DNA of 64,000 bases from Bolinopsis microptera (taxonomy: Eukaryota; Ctenophora; Tentaculata; Lobata; Bolinopsidae), in NCBI RefSeq assembly GCF_026151205.1, contig NC_087084.1, forward strand, positions 7,613,394-7,677,393, given 5' to 3'. The position numbers and the translations under genes are program-made. Below, piece after piece: positions 15,901-31,500 of this stretch; position 1 is the stretch's first letter; each line of letters opens with the position of its first letter. The notes below the pieces were generated by a model that was not told where the DNA came from, did not search any database, and worked only from the letters and a program-made list of their open reading frames with translations.

Positions 15901-16013
15901 ACGAGCGGTGTCTTTGGTGGGGGTATACTATGTACTCCTTTACTATTGTACCCCTTTAATTATTATACCCCTTTATAATATAACCCCTTTGTACTCGTCG
16001 GAAGCCTTCTTTC

Positions 16014-16072
16014 GTAGCACGCGAAGCGTGCACTCGGCGGAGGCGGCGGCTTCGGCCGCCGCCTCCGGCAGG
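16014..16072. repeat. GC-rich double hairpin (one of 14)
   Basis: A ~60-bp GC-rich island in otherwise AT-rich DNA. It holds two adjacent stem-loops: GCACGC-gaa-GCGTGC, then a longer one whose arms are GGAGGCGGCGGC and GCCGCCGCCTCC around a TTC loop. It follows a run of short CCCTTTACTA-type repeats. All array units have it, but the solitary copy at 60.6-62.6 kb lacks it at the matching place. The form recalls the GC clusters and double-hairpin elements known from organelle genomes of some fungi and green algae. That is only a similarity of form; no organelle gene is present. Confidence 0.85.
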
Positions 16073-17879
16073 ATGTTTTTCAGGCGTTAAGACTCATCGG
16101 AAGTCGTGCAGCAGATTTATTTTTAGTTCATAACATTTAATTTGGATGTCGAAGATGACAGGAATAAAAAATAGTTATGTTGGGATATTTAAGAAATTTG
16201 CATAAATACTCGCCAGCACTGTATACGAAATTCGGTAAAAAAACCCAAAATCTGCCCATATTTCAGGTATTGCCTTAAATAACCATGTTTTTAAATTGGT
16301 GTTAGAGATACTGCATTTTCAGGCGTCTAGACGTTGACCAAAACGGACTAGCGCAAAATAAAAGTTTCAGGTTTAGGAGCATCGGGAATTGGTTTTATAG
16401 AACCCTGTTTTACGATAGATTGTCGTGATATATATATATATTTTATATTTGACAAAACCCATAATCATGGGGTTAGAGGTGGGACCACTGCCAGTGTCTC
16501 TCTTCCCAAACAAAAGGAAATGATTATTAATTTGATTGAATAACGGTCTCAAATGCAAAATGATACGAGAATGAAATCGGTCGCTCGCTTGTTTCCATTC
16601 ATTTACAATTGTAATAGATAAGAAGAACTACCCAAAGGCAGCTAGCTGCTTTGGGTAGGTTTTCTTAATTTTTATTAAGTAATTTACTTATTGAATTGTG
16701 AAGTTTATTGATATTGTTTGACGAGTACAGCTGTCTCGGGCAAATAATTCAATAAATTCAGCTACTCAATAAGTATTACTACAACCTTACCCCGAAATAC
16801 TGGTATCGACGAACGCAACCCCAAGAGATTTTTTACGGCATTGATTGATGTAAATCAATCGAAAGTATTACAATTCGTAAGCCGTGAATGAAGGGAAAAG
16901 CGAGCGACGATTTTCATTTCTCGGGTTCATTTTGCATTTGGAGAACGGTCAAGCAAATTTAATATCATTTCTTTTGTTTGGGAAAGAGACATGGCAGCGG
17001 TCCACTCTACCATGATAAGGTTTTGGTCAAAATATCATCGCTTTTTGATTAATGTCAGCGGTACTTATAAAGTCGGAAATATAAAACTGATATCTTCTTT
17101 AATAAGGAGGTAGGTTTTCAACGATTTCGAAATTTTTCCTGTGAACATTTCCTTGTGTTTGGGTAAGCATACGGTCGATTCTCTGACTGAATTTGCCACT
17201 TTATAATATTCAGTTGGCATTTAAATTATATTTAATGTCATTGAACTGTCGTAGGTAAAGCAGAATTTGTTCGAAATCACGATTGTGCAAAATTTAGCAC
17301 TTTCGCACGTGAAACTATGAGCGGACGTTTGCGTGCGCATCCATAATGATCGCCGTAAATTCTTCGCGTGTTGGTTGTTTTATATATTGTTTGATAAGCA
17401 TGCAAAGTTTCAAAGTATGTTCAAGAAGAATGTAATCACACGGCCACCAACGTTTACAGAAAATGGTAAAAACAGCAATTTTCAGTGTTTTAGCATTTTT
17501 TAATCTATTTGCGTGTCCCCACGTGTGCAACTTTTCGATTTCAACGTTTAAACTGCCTAATACCTATTTATACCTATAGGAAGCAGAACTGAGCTCCAAA
17601 ACCCAAGGGATAGTGCAACACAGAGAATACTAAATCGCAAAATTGGACCGTTTTTATAAAATTATTCTTCAAAAAGCACAATACTGCAATGGCAACTAGT
17701 CTTTATGAAGGAGCAAGGTTAGAGAAACTTTCGTTAGATATTTTTCTGGATAATTCTTGAAACAATTATCTAGGTGATAATGTCTCAGATATTTGAATTA
17801 ATTTATACTCCTTAAGGTGTAAATTCAGTTGAAAAGTTGTTATTTTGTCCAAATAATCAAGTTTTAAAACACTTAATTT

Positions 17880-17916
17880 ATTTGATGACGTCATCAAGTG
17901 GTGATGATGACGGTAA
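17880..17916. promoter_or_regulatory. CRE-like palindrome TGATGACGTCATCA plus a second half-site
   Basis: Each unit carries a TGACGTCA palindrome followed some 20 bp later by TGATGATGACGTTA. TGACGTCA is the known full binding site of CREB/ATF bZIP factors in animals. The clean copy in the solitary element lies at 61936-61951. An E-box-like CACGTG sits elsewhere in the unit, within 'tgtccccacgtgtgc'. Whether the satellite is transcribed cannot be judged from sequence. Confidence 0.4.
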
Positions 17917-20900
17917 ATTATTTTTTCGTGATAATTAAAACTGAGTGTAAACAATTTCTTTAAGACCTGTGGTTCGGAAATTGCTGTATCTTTTTATACT
18001 TTTGAATCTCCGGCTCATTAATTCAGGCTACCATTGGATTACATTTGACTGGAAATAGCGTTCTATCCCTGAATTATCACAGTGCTGGCAAGCACGAGCG
18101 GGTCTTTTGTTGGGGGTTATACTAGTACTCCTTTACATGTACCCCCTTACTTTAATATTATACACCTTTACTAATAGAACCTTTTGTACGTCGGAAAGCC
18201 TCTACGTGCACGCGAAGCGTTTTGGGGCCCCCCCCCCCCCCAACTCCGGCCGGAGGCGGCGGCTTCGGCCGCAGCTCCGGCAGGAGTTTTTCGGCGTAAG
18301 ACTCATCGGAAGTCGTTCAGCTGATTTATTTTTAGTGCAAAACATTTTAATTTGATGTCGTAAAGTTGACTGAAGAAAAAATAGTTATGTTGGGATTTTT
18401 TTAAAGGTATTTTGCATAAAATTCTCCGCAGGTACTGTTATACGAAGATTTCGGTTAAAACCCAAAAATATCCTTATTCAGGTGCCTTAAAACCATGTTA
18501 ATTGAGTTAGAGATCTGACTATTTTTCAGGGGTATTGACGTTGACAAATCGAATGCAAAAAAAAGTTTCAGGTTTCAGGAGCATCGGGAAATGGGTTTTC
18601 TACAACCCCTGTTTTAGATAGATTGTCGTTGATTTATTTATATATATATATTATTTGACCAAATACCTAATCATGGGTAGAGGGACCACTGCAGTGTCTC
18701 TCTTTCCTAAAAAACAGGAAATGTATTAATTTGATGACCGTTCTCAAATGCAAATGATACGAGAATGAATCGGTTCGCTCGCCTTTTCCCATTCATTACT
18801 TTTGTATCGATTAAGAAGAACTACCCAAATGGCGCTAGCTGCCTTTGGGTTGTTCTTCTTAATATTATTAAGTTATTATTATGTAATTAGTGAAGTTTAT
18901 GAATTTTTGCCGAGTACCAACTGTTCTAGCGCAAAAAATACAATAAACTTCAGCTAATTCAATAAGTTATAACTACCACCTTACCCGTAAATACTAGGTA
19001 TCGACACGAACGGCACCATGAGATTTTTACAGAATCTGATTGATGTAATCAATCGTTACTTATTACAATCGTTAAGAAACCGTGAATGAATGGGAAAAGC
19101 GAGCGACCGATTTCATTACTCGTATCATTTTGGATTTGAGAACGGTCATTCAAATTAATATCTTTTCCTTTTGTTTGGTAAAGTGAGGACACTGGCACGC
19201 GGTCACTCTTCCCATGATTATGGGTTTTGGTCAAATATCATCGCTTTTTGATTAATGTCATGCGGGTAATTTATTAAGTAGAATGTTATAAAATGATATC
19301 TTCATTTTAAGGAGGAAGTTTCAACGATTTTCGAAATTTTTCTTGAAAACATTTCTTGTGTTTGGGTATGCATATCGGTCGATATCATGTCTGAATTTGC
19401 CACTTTATACTAAATTCAAGTTGCATTAATTTATATATATGACTTTGAACTGTCGTGGTCTAATGCAGAGTTTGTTCGAAATCACGAATGAGCAAAATTA
19501 TCACCTTTCGCACGTGCAAACTATGAGCGGACGTTGGTGCGCATACAATATTGATTCGCCGTAATTTTCGCGTGTTGGTGCTTTTTATAATAGATTGATA
19601 AGCATGCAAAGTTTCAAAGTATTTCAAGAAGAAAGATTAGCTTGTTAATCAAAACGGGCACCCAACGTTTACTGAAATGGTAAAACAGCAATTTTCTGGG
19701 ATTTTAGAATTTTTAATCAATTTGGCGGTGTCCCCCAGTGTGAACTTTTTCGATTTTAACCTTTAAAACTAGCATTAATACACTATTTTATACCTATGGA
19801 AGCAGGATCTGAGCTCCACACCCAAGGGATAGTGCAAACAACCAGAGAATACTAAATCGCAAAATTGACGTTTTTATTAAAATTAATTCTTCAATGCCAC
19901 ATCTTCAAATGGCAAATATCTTTATGAAAGGAGCCAAGGTAGAGAAATTTCGGTAGATTTTCAGAATGCTTGAACATTATTAAGGTGAAATGTCTCAGAT
20001 TTTGAATATAATACTTCTTAATGGTGTTAAATCAGTTTGAAAAGTGTTATTTTGTCTAAAAATAAGTTTTAAAAAACACTTAATTTGTAGACGTCTTCTA
20101 GGTGGTGATGTGAAGTTTTATATTATTTTTCGATATAATTAAAACTGAAAGGAAGTGTAAACAATTATCTTTAAGACTGTGGTCGGAAAGGCTGTATCTT
20201 AATACTTTTGAATCGGACACTTAATTAGGCTACAATGAACTAACATCTGACTGGCAAAGCGTTTATCCCTGTATATCCACAGTGCTGGTAAGCAGAGCGG
20301 TGTCTTTGTTGGGGGTATATATGTACTCCCTTTACTTTGACCCCTTTAATATTATACACCTTTACTAATATAACACCTTTTGTACTAGTCGAAAGCCTCT
20401 TGTTGACGCGAAGCGTTGCACTCCGACCGGTGGCGGCGGCCTTTTCGGCCGCCGCCTCCAGGCTGGAGTTTTTCAGGCGTTAAGACTCATCGGGAAGTCG
20501 TTCAGCAGCTTTTTTAGTTCAAAACATTCGAATTTGATGTCGAAAGGTGACAGGAATAAAAAATAGTTATGTTGAGGATTTATAAGAAAGAAATTTGCAT
20601 AAAATACTCGCAGCACTGTTATACAAATTCGGGTAAAAACCAATTCGCCATATGCTGGTGGCCTTAAAAAACCATGTTAAATTGAGTTAGAGATCTGACA
20701 TTTTTCAGGGGTTCTATACGTTGACCAAATCGACTGCAAAAAAAGTTTAGGTTTCGGAGCATCGGGAAATGGGTTTTCTTAGAACCCTGTTTTACGTAGA
20801 TTGTCGTGATATATATATATATATTTATTATTTGACCAAAACCATAATCATGGGTTGAGTGGACCACTGACAGTGTCTCTCTTTCCCTAAACAAAAGGAA

Positions 20901-23900
20901 AATGATATTAATTTGACTTGACGTTCTAGAAATGCCAAAATGATACGAGAATGAAATCGGTCGCTTCGCTTTCCCATTCATTTACAATTGTAATAGATAA
21001 GAAGAAACTCCCAAAAGGCGCTAGCCTGCTTTGGGTAGTTCTTCTTTAATTATTATTAAGTTTTACTTATTGAAATTAGCTGAGTTATTGAATTTTTTTG
21101 CCGAGTACAGCTGTACTCGGCAAAAAATTCATTAAACTTCAGCTAATTCAATAAGTAATAACTACCAACCTTTACCCCGAAATACTAGTATCGACCGAAC
21201 GCAACCCAAAGAGATTTTTACAGCATCTGATTTGATGTAATCAATCGAAACTTGTTACAATCGTAAGCGTGAATGAATGGGAAAAAGCGAGCGACGATTT
21301 CATTCTCGGTTTTCAGTTTGCATTTGAGAACGTCAATAAATTATAATTTCCCAAATTTTTTTTTTTTTTTTTTGTTCCTTTTGTTTGTGGAAAGAGAGAC
21401 CACTGGCAGCGGTCACTCTACCCATTGATTATGGGTTTGGTCAAATATCATCGATTTTGGATTAATGTCAGCGGGGGTCTTTATAAAGTCGAATTATAAA
21501 CTGATAATCTTCATTAATAAGGAGGGAAGTTTCAACGATTTGAAATTTTTCCTTTGAAAACATTTCCTTGTGTTTGGGTAAGATATCGGTCGATCACTGA
21601 TGAATTTGCCACTGATATACCCATTCAAGTTGGCATTAAATTTATATATAATGACATTGAACTGTCGTGGTAAAGCAGAATTTGTTCGAAATCACGATGA
21701 GCAAAATTATCACCTTTCGACGTTGCAACTCATGAGCGGAAGTGGCGTGCGCATCAATATTGAATCGCCGTAAATTTTCGCGTGTTGTGTTTTATATATA
21801 GTTTGATAGCCATGCAAAGTTTCAAAGTATTTTAGAAGAACTGTAATCACAACGGCACCCAACGTTTACAGAAAATGGTATATTTAAAATCAGCAAATTT
21901 TCAGTGATTTTAGCAATTTTTAAATCAATTTGGCGCGTTGTCCCCACGTGTGCAACTTTCGATTTTAACTTTAAACTAGCCCCTAATACACAATTTATAC
22001 CTATAAGGAAGCAGATACTGAGCTCCACAACCAAGGTTAGTGCAACACAGAGAATTTAAATCGCAAAATTGACGTTTTTATAAAATATTTCTTCAAAAAG
22101 CACAAACTTCATTGGCAAATATCTTTATGTTGGATGAAGGTAGAGAACACTTTCCGGTAGATTTTCAGAATGCTTGAACCAATATCTATAGGTGAAAATG
22201 TCCTCTGATTTTGAATAAAATTACTCCTTAATGAAAATTTCGTGTAAAATCGTTTGAAAAGTTGTTATTTTGTCAAAATCAAACGTTTTAAAAACAATTA
22301 TTTGATGACGTCATCAAGTGGTGATGATGACGTTAAATTATTTTTCGATATAATTAAAACTGAGTGTAAACAATTATCTTTAAGACTGTGGTCGGAATAT
22401 TGCTGTATCTTTTATACTTTTGAATCTCCGGACACTTAAATCAGGCTACTATTGACTACCATTTGACTGGCAAAGCGTCTATCTGAATCACAGTGCTGGG
22501 GGGCTGGGTGGGGGGGGATGGCAAGCACGAGCGGGTCTTTGTTGGGTTACTATGTACTCCCTTACTATTGTTACCCCCTTTAATATATATACCCCTTACT
22601 AATATACCCTTTTGTACTCGTCGGAAAGCTATTTCGTGCACGCGAAGCGTGCACTCCGGCCGAGGCGGCGGCCTTACGGCCGCCGGCCTTTTCGGCAGGA
22701 GTTTTTCAGGCGTTAAGACTCATCGGAAGTCGGCTCAGCAGATTTATTTTTAGTTCAAAACATTTAATATGTTGTTCGAAGATGGGACAGGTATAAAAAA
22801 TAGTTATGTTGGGATTTTTAGAAATTTTCGCTAAAATACTCGCCAGCATGTTATACGAAATTCGGTAAAAAACCAAAATCGCATCCATATTCAGTGCCTT
22901 AAAACCATGTTAATATTGAGTTAGAGATCTGACCATTTTTCAGGGCGTTCTAGACGTTGACTAAATCGACTGCAAAACAAAAGTTTCTTGGTTTCAGGAG
23001 CATCGGACAATGGGTTTCTAGAACCCCTGTTTTACGATAGTTTGTCGTGATTATATATTTATATTATTATTTGACCAACACCATAATCATGGGTAGAGTG
23101 GACACTGCCAGTGTCTCTCTTTCCCAATCAAAAGGAAATGATATTATTGATGACCCGTTCTCAAATGCAAAATGATACCGGAATGAAATCGGTTCGCGCG
23201 GCTGTTTCCTTATTTACAATTGTAATAGATTAAGATGAACTACCCAAAGGCAGCTAGTGCCTTTGGGTAGTTCTTCTTAATTTTTATTAGTTATTACTTA
23301 TTGAATTAGCTGAAGTTTATTGATTTTTTGCCGAGTACAGCTGTACTACGGCATAAATAATTCAATAAACTTAAGCTAAATTCAATAAGAATAACTACCA
23401 ACCTTACCCGAAATACTAGGTATCGACCCGATACAGAACCCAAGGAGATTTTTACAGCATCTGATTTGATGTAATCAATCGAAACTTATTCATTCGTAAG
23501 CGTGAATGAATCGGGGGAAAAGCGAAGCGACCGATTTCATTCTCGTGTATCATTTGCATTGAGAACGGTCAATCAAATTAATATCATTTCTTTTGTGTTT
23601 GGGAAAGAGAGACCACTGCAGCGGTCCATATACCCATGATTATGGGTTGATTGGTCAAATATCCTCGCTTTTGATTGAATGTTCAGCGGGTACTTTATTT
23701 CTTCGATAAAGTCGAAATATAAAACTGTATCTTCTTTAATAAGAGGAAGTTTCTACGATTTCTCGAAAATTTTATTCCTTTGAAAAAACATTTCCTTGTG
23801 TTTGGGTAAGGCATATCGGTCGATACTGACTGATTTGCCACTTTATACTCATTCAAGTTGGCATTAAATTTATAAATAATGACATGGAACTGTCGTGGTA

Positions 23901-25530
23901 AAGCAGAATTTGTTCGAAATCACGAATGGCACAAAAATTATCCACCTTTCGCACGTGAAACTATGGCGGACGTTGCGTGCGATCCATATGAATCGCGTAA
24001 ATTTTCGGTGTTGGTGTTTTTTATATATAGTTTGATAAGCCATGCAAGTTTTCAAAGTATTTTCGAGAGAACTGTAATCAACAACGCACACCAACGTGTA
24101 CCAGAAATGGTTAAAACAGCAATTTTCAGTGATTTTAGAAATTTTTAAAATCATTCTGGCGTGTCCCCACGTGTGCACTTTCGATTTTCAACTTTAAAAC
24201 TAGCCTAATTTTTAAACACAAAATTTATACCTTTAGGAAGCAGAACTGAGCTCCACAACCCAAGGGATAGTGCAACACCAGAGAATACTAAATCGAAAAT
24301 GACGTTTTTTAATAATCTTCAAAAAGCACAAAACTTCAATGGCAATATCTTATGAAGGAGCAAGGTAGAGAAAACTGTCCGTAGATTTTCAGGAATGCTT
24401 GGAACAATTATCTAAGGTGAAAATGTTCTCAGATTTTGAATAAAATTACTCCTTAATGGTGTAAAATCAGTTTTGAAAAGTTGTTATCTTTGTCAAAATC
24501 AAGTTTTAAAAACACTAATTGATGACGTCATATAGTGGTGTTGTTGTCGTTTAATTTTTTTTTCGGATTAATTAAACTGAAGTGTAAACAATTAATCTTT
24601 TAGTCATGTGGTCGGAATTTGCTGTATCTTTTATACTTTTGAATCTCCTGACACTAAATTCTAGGATAAATTGACTACATTTGACTGGCCAAAGCGTCTA
24701 TCCCTGAATATCACAGTGCTGGCAGAAGCACGAGCGGTGTCTTTGTTGGGGGTATACTATGTTACTCCCTTTACTATTGTACCCCCTTTAATATTATACC
24801 CTTTACTATATAACCCTTTTGTAATCGTCGGAAGCCTCTCTTTCGTGCACGCGAAGCGTGCACTCGGCCGGAGGCGGCGGTTCGGCCGCCGCTCCGGCAG
24901 GTAGTTTTTAGGCGTTAAGACTCATCGGAAGTCGGTTCAGCAGATTTATTTTAGTCAAACATTCTAATTTGATTTCGAAGATGACAGGAATATAAAAAAT
25001 AGTTATGTTGGGATTTTTAAGAAATTTTGCATAAAATTTCTCGCCGCAGACCACTGTTATACGAAAATTCGGTAAATAACCAAAATCGCCATAGGTCAAG
25101 TGCTTAAAAACCATGTTTTAAAATTGAGGCGTTAGTGCTCTGACTTTTTTTCAGGGCGTCTAGACGTTGACCATCGACTGCAAAAATAGTTCAGTTTCAG
25201 AGCATCGGGGAAATGGGTTTTCTTGAACCCCTGGTTTTACGATAGATTGTCGGATACTATATATAGATATATATTATTGACCAAACCCATAATCATGGTA
25301 GAGTGGAACACCTGCAGTGTCTCGCTCTTTCCAAACAAATAGGAAATGATATTAATTTGATGACCGTTCTCACATGCAAAAATGATACTCGAGAATTGAA
25401 ATCGGTCTTGCTCGCTTTTCCCATTCATGGTAAAAATTGTTAATTAGATGGTAAGAAGAACTACCAAAAGGCGCAGCTGCCTATTGGTAGTTTCTTCTAA
25501 TTATTATTATGTTTTTACTTATTGATTTTA

Positions 25531-25596
25531 GCTGAAGTTTATTGAATTTTTTGCCGAGTACAGCTGTACTCGGCAAAAAATTCAATAAACTTCAGC
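25531..25596. repeat. PAL2: perfect 66-bp core of a ~100-bp palindrome (one of 15)
   Basis: Positions 25531-25596 are exactly self-complementary around the centre GTACAGCTGTAC. Across copies the palindrome extends outward through GAATTAGC and TTATTACTTATT on one side and their complements on the other, for about 100 bp in total. Other copies lie near 1260, 3440, 5610, 7820, 10010, 12215, 14440, 16680, 18870, 21060, 23300, 27720, 30005 and 32225. Perfect palindromes this long are unstable in most genomes, so keeping one in every unit suggests active homogenisation or a role for the structure. Confidence 0.9.
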
Positions 25597-28500
25597 TATT
25601 CAATATGTAATTAGAAGTACCAGACCTTTACCGCCCGTAAATACTAGGTTTTCGACCGAACGCAAACCCAGAAGGATTTTTACAGCATCTGATTGATGTA
25701 TGTAATCAATCGAATATTATTACAATCGTAAGCCGTGAATGAATGGGAAAAGCGAGCGGTACGATTTTCCTTTCTCGGTTTATCATTTTGCATTGAGAAA
25801 GGTCAATTAAATTAATATATTTCCTTTTGTTTGGGAAGAGAGACACTGGCAGCGGTCCACTTCATGATTATGGGTTTTGGTCAATTATCATCGCTTTTTG
25901 ATTAATGTCAGCGGGTACTTTATAAAGTCGAAATATAAACTGATGGCTTCATTATTAAGGAGGAAGTTTCATCGATTTCGAAATTTTTCCTTGAAAACAT
26001 TTCTTGGTGTTTGGGTAAGCATATCGGGTCGATCACTGACTGAATTTGCCACTTTATATCATTCAAGTTGGCAGTAAATTTTGTATATAATGACATTGAT
26101 GTCGTGGTAAAGCAGAATTTGTTCTGAAATCACGAATGAGACTAAATTGTCACTTTCGCAGTGCAAACTATGAGCGGGTACGTTGCGTGCGCATCCAATT
26201 TTGAATCGCGCTAAATTTTCGCGTGTGGTGTTTTATATATACGTTTGATAAGCATGCAAAGTTTCAAAGTTTTTTCAAGAAGAACTGTAATCACAACGGA
26301 CACCAACGTTTACAGAAATGGTTATTTTAAACAGAATTTTCAGTGATTTTATCAATTTTTATCAATTGGGCGTGTCCCCAGATGTGCAACTTTTCGATTT
26401 TCAACTTTAAAACTTAGCCTAATACACAATTTATACTATAGGAAGCAGAACTGAGCTCCACAACACAAGGGATAGTGCAACACCAGAGAATACAAAATTC
26501 GCCAAAATTGACGTTTTTATAATATTAATTCTTCAAAAAGCACAAACTTCAATGCAAATATCTTTATGAAGGAGCATGTAGAGGAAACTTTCCGGTAGTT
26601 GATTTTCAGGAATGCTTGATCAATTATCTAAGGTGAAAATGTCCTCTGATTTTGAATTAAACTTACTCCTTGTAGAAGGGTGTAAATTCAGTTTGAAAAA
26701 GTTGGTATTTTGTCAAAAATCAAGTTTTAATAAAACTTATTTGGATGACGTCATCAATGGGATGATGACGTTAAATTATTTTTCGATAAATTAAAACTGA
26801 GTGTAACACAATTATCTTTAAGACCTGTGGTCGGACAATTGCTTGTAATCTTTATACTTTTGGAATCTCCGGACACTTAAATTCCCAGGGGCTTTTTATT
26901 TACAATTGACTACATTTGATGGCCAAAGGTTATCCCTGAATAATAACAGTGCTGGCAAAGCACGAGCGTGTCTATGTTGGGGGTATATATGTACTCCTTT
27001 ACTATTGTACCCCCTTTTATATTATACCTTACTAATATAACCATTTTGTACTAGTCGGATGCCTCTTTCGTGCACGCGAAGCGTGCACTCCGGCCGGAGG
27101 CGGGCGGCCTTCGGCCGCCGCCTCGGCTGGGTTTTTCAGGCGTTAAGATCATCGGAAGTCGTTCAGCAGATTTATTTATTGTTCAAAACATTCTAATTGA
27201 TGTCGAAGATGACAGGAATAAAAAATTGTTATGTTGGGTTTTTTAAGAAATTTGCATAAAATATCGCCTGCATGTTATACGAATATTCGGTAAAAAACCC
27301 AAAATCGCCATATTCAGGTGCCTTAAAAACTGTTAAAATTGAGTTAGAGATCTGACTTTTTTCAGGGCGTCTAGACGTTGACCAATCGACTGCAAAAAAA
27401 GTTTCAGGGTTTCAGGAGCATCGTGGAAATGAGGTTTCTAGAAACCTGTTTTACGATCTAGATTGTCGTGATGATATATATTATATATTATTTGACCAAA
27501 ACCATAAGTCTTGGGTTAGAGTGGACACTGCAGTGTCTCTCTTTCCCAAACAAAAGGAAATGATATTATTTTGATTGACCGTTCTCAAATGCAGTAAATA
27601 TGATACGAGAAATGAAAATCGGTCGCTCGTGTTCCCATTCATTTACTCAATTGTAATAGTTAAGAAGAACTACCAAAGGCAGCTAAGCTGCTTTGGGTAT
27701 TCTTCTTAATTATTATTAAGTTTTTACTATTGAATTAGCTGAATGGTTTATTGTAATTTTTGCCGATACAGCATTATCTCGGCAAAAAATTCAAAAACTT
27801 CAGCTAATTCAATAAGTAATAATCTACCAACCTTTCCCCGAAATACTAGGTATCGACCCTGAACCGAACGCTCTGAAACACGCTTCGCAAAGAGATTTTT
27901 ACAGCATTGATTGATGTAATCAATCGAAGCTATTACAATTTCGTAAGCGTGAATGAATGGGAAAAGCGAGCGACGATTTCATCTCGGTATCATTTGCTTT
28001 TGAGGAACGGTCAATCAAATTAATAATCATTTCCTTTTGTTTGGGAAAAGAGGACACTGGCAGCGGTCCACTCTACCCATGATTTTGGGTTATGGTCAGA
28101 AATTATCATCGCTTTTTGATTAATGTCAGGGGTACGGCGCTTTTTTGATAAAGGCGAGATTTACTAAGATATCTTGTTTATCTTCTTTACTTATAGAGAT
28201 TGGAAGATGTTTTCAGAACGAGTTTGTCTGCGATATATATTTTGTTCCTTTGTAGAGATTGATCGCAAGTTTTCCTTGTGTTTGGGGTAGCTATCGTCGA
28301 TACTGACTGAATTTGCCACTTTTTACTCATCAAGTTTGCATTAAATTTATTTATAATGACATTGAACTGTCGTGGTAAAGCAGAATTTGTTCGAAAATCA
28401 CGAAATGTGCAAAATTATAACCTTTCGCACGTGCTAACTATGAGCGGGACGTTGCGTGCCGCACCAATATGACTCGCCGTAAATTTTCGCGTGTGTTGTG

Positions 28501-31500
28501 TTTTATATAATAGTTTGTTAGCATGGCAAAGTTTCAAGTATTTCAAGAAGTACTGTATACAACGGCACACCACGTTTACAAGAAAATGGTTAATAAATAT
28601 AGAAAAACAGCAATTTTCAGTGATTTTAGCAATTTTTAATCAATTTGGCGTGTCCCCACGTGTGCAAGCTTTTCGATTTTCAACTTTTATAAATTGCCTA
28701 AAACAACAATTTTATACCTATAGGAAGCAGAAGACTGCGCTCCACGCAATACCAAGGGTTAGTTGCAACTCATGAGACATACTAAATCGCAAATTTGTCG
28801 TTTTTATTAGAAAATAATTCTCATGAGAAAAGCACAAACTTCTATGGCTCAAATATCTTTATGAAGGAGCAAGTAGAGAAAAACTTCGCGGTTTAGATTT
28901 TCAGGAATGCTTGATACATTATTCTAAGTGAAAAGGTCATAAGGATTTTGAATAAAATTAGCTCACTTAATGGTGTAAAATCAGTTTGAAAAGTTGTGTA
29001 TTTTGTCAAAAAATCAAGTTTTATAAACACTTATTGATGACGTCATCTCAAGTGGTGATGAAGAACGTTCAATTATTTTTCGATATAATTAATACTGAGT
29101 GTAAACAATTTTCTTTAAGACCTGTGGTCGGAAATTGCTGTATCTTTTATACTTTTGAATCTATCGCGGACACTTAAATTCAGGTACAAATTGACTGTAC
29201 ATGTGACACTGGCAGAAGCGTTATCCTGAATATCACGCGTGCTGCAAGCAACGGCGGTGTCTTAGTTGGGGTATATATTTACTCCCTTTACTATTGTACC
29301 CTCTTTTAATAGTATTCCCTTTACTAATATAACCCCTTTTGTATGTCGGATAGCCTATTTCGTGCACGGAGCGTGCACTCGGCGGAGGCGGCGGACATCG
29401 GCCGCCGCCCTCCGGCAGGAGTTTTTCAGGCGTTAAGACTCTTCGGAGTCGTTCTGCAGATTGATTTTAGTTCTACATTCTAATTTGATGTCGAAGTGAC
29501 AGGAATAAAAATTGTTATGTTGGGATTTTTAAGAAATTTGCATAAAATACTCGCGCCAGCATGTTTACGAAATTCGGTAAATACCAAAATCGCCATATAC
29601 AGGTGCCTTAAAAACCATGTTAAAATTGAGTAGAGATTGACATTTTTTCAGGGGTCTAGAGTTGACCAAATCGACTTGCCAAAAAAAGTTTCAGGTTTCA
29701 GAGCCATCGGGAAATGGGTTTTCTAGAACCCGGTTTTACGATAGATTGTCGTGATATATATTTATTATATATATTATTTGACCAAACCCATAATCATGGG
29801 TAGTGTGGACCACTGCAGTGTCTCTCTTTCCCAAACAAATGGAAATGATATTAATTTGATGTCCTGTTTAATGCAAATGATTACGAGAATTGAAATCGGT
29901 CGCTCGCTTTTCCCATTCATTTACAATTGTAAAAGAAAAAAATAGATTTAAAGAAAGAACTAACCAAAGCAGTAGCTGCCTTTGGGTAGTTCTCTTAATT
30001 ATTATTAAGTTCTTACTATTGAATTAGCTGATGTTTATTGAATTTTTTGCGAGTAACAGCGCTGTTCTCGGCAAAAAATTCAATAAACTTCAGGCTAATT
30101 CAATATGCTAATAACTACCAACCTTACCCCGGAAATATATGTTATCGACCCTCGAACGAACCCAAGAGATTTTTACTTGCATTCTGATTGATGTAATCAA
30201 TCGAAACTTATTACAATTCGTAAGCGTTGAAATGAATGGGAAAAGCGAGCGACCGATTTCATTCTCGGTATCATTTTGCATTTGAGAACGGTCAACAAAT
30301 TTAATTAGTCGTTCTTATTGTTTGGGAAAGAGGAGACAATGGGCTGGGTCCACTATACCCATGATTATAGGGTTTAGGTCAAAATATCATCGCTTTTTGA
30401 TTAATGTCAGGCGGGTACTTTGTATAGTCGAAATATAAAAATGTTATCTTCATTTAATAAGGAGAAGTTTCAACGATTCGATATTTTTCCTTTGATATAA
30501 CATTTCCTTGTGTTTGGGTTAGAATATCGGTCGATCTTGACTGAATTTGCACGTTATTCTCATTCAAGTTGGCATTAAATTTATATATAATGTCATTGAA
30601 CTGTCGTGTAAAGCAGAATTTGTTCGAAATCCTCGATGAGCAAATTATCACCTTTCGCGCTGCAAACTATGGCGGACGTTGCGTGCGCATCCAATATTGA
30701 ATCGCCGTAAATTTTCGCGCGTGTATGGTGTTTTATATATAGTTTGATATGCATGCAAAGTTTAAAGTATTTCAAGAGATAACTGTAATCACAACGGGAC
30801 CCAACGTTTTACAGAAAAAATGGTTAATACAGCAATTTTCAGTGATTTTAGCATTTTTAATCAATTTGGGCGTGTCCCCACGTGTGCAACTTTTCGATTT
30901 TCAACTTTAAAAACTAGCCTAATACACAATTTAATACCTATGGGAAGCAGAAACTGAGCTCCACAACCCAAGGGTTAGGCAACACTGAGAATACTAAATC
31001 GCTAAATTGACGTTTTTATTAAATATAATTCTTCAAAGCACAACTATCAATGGCATAATTTCTTTATGAAGGAGCAAGGTAGAGAACTTTCCGGTAGATT
31101 TTCAGAATGCTTGAAACAATTATCTGAGGTGAAATGTCTCAGATTTGATAAAAATTACTCCTTAATGGTTGTAAAATTCAGTTTGAAAAGTTGTTATTTT
31201 GTCAAAATCAAGTTTTAAAAACACTTATTTGTTGACGTATCAAGTGGTGTATGATGACGTTAATTATTTTTTCGATATAATTTAAACTGAAGTGTAAACA
31301 ATTTTCTTTATGAACGTGGTCGGAAATTGCCTGTATCTGTTTATACTTTTGAATATCCGGAACCTAAATTCTGGCTACAATTGACTATCTTTGACTGGCA
31401 AGCTCAATCCCTGTAATATCACCGTGCTGGCAAGCAACGAGCGGTGTGTTTTGTTGGGGGTATACTTATGTACTCCCTTTATATTGTACCCCTTTAATAT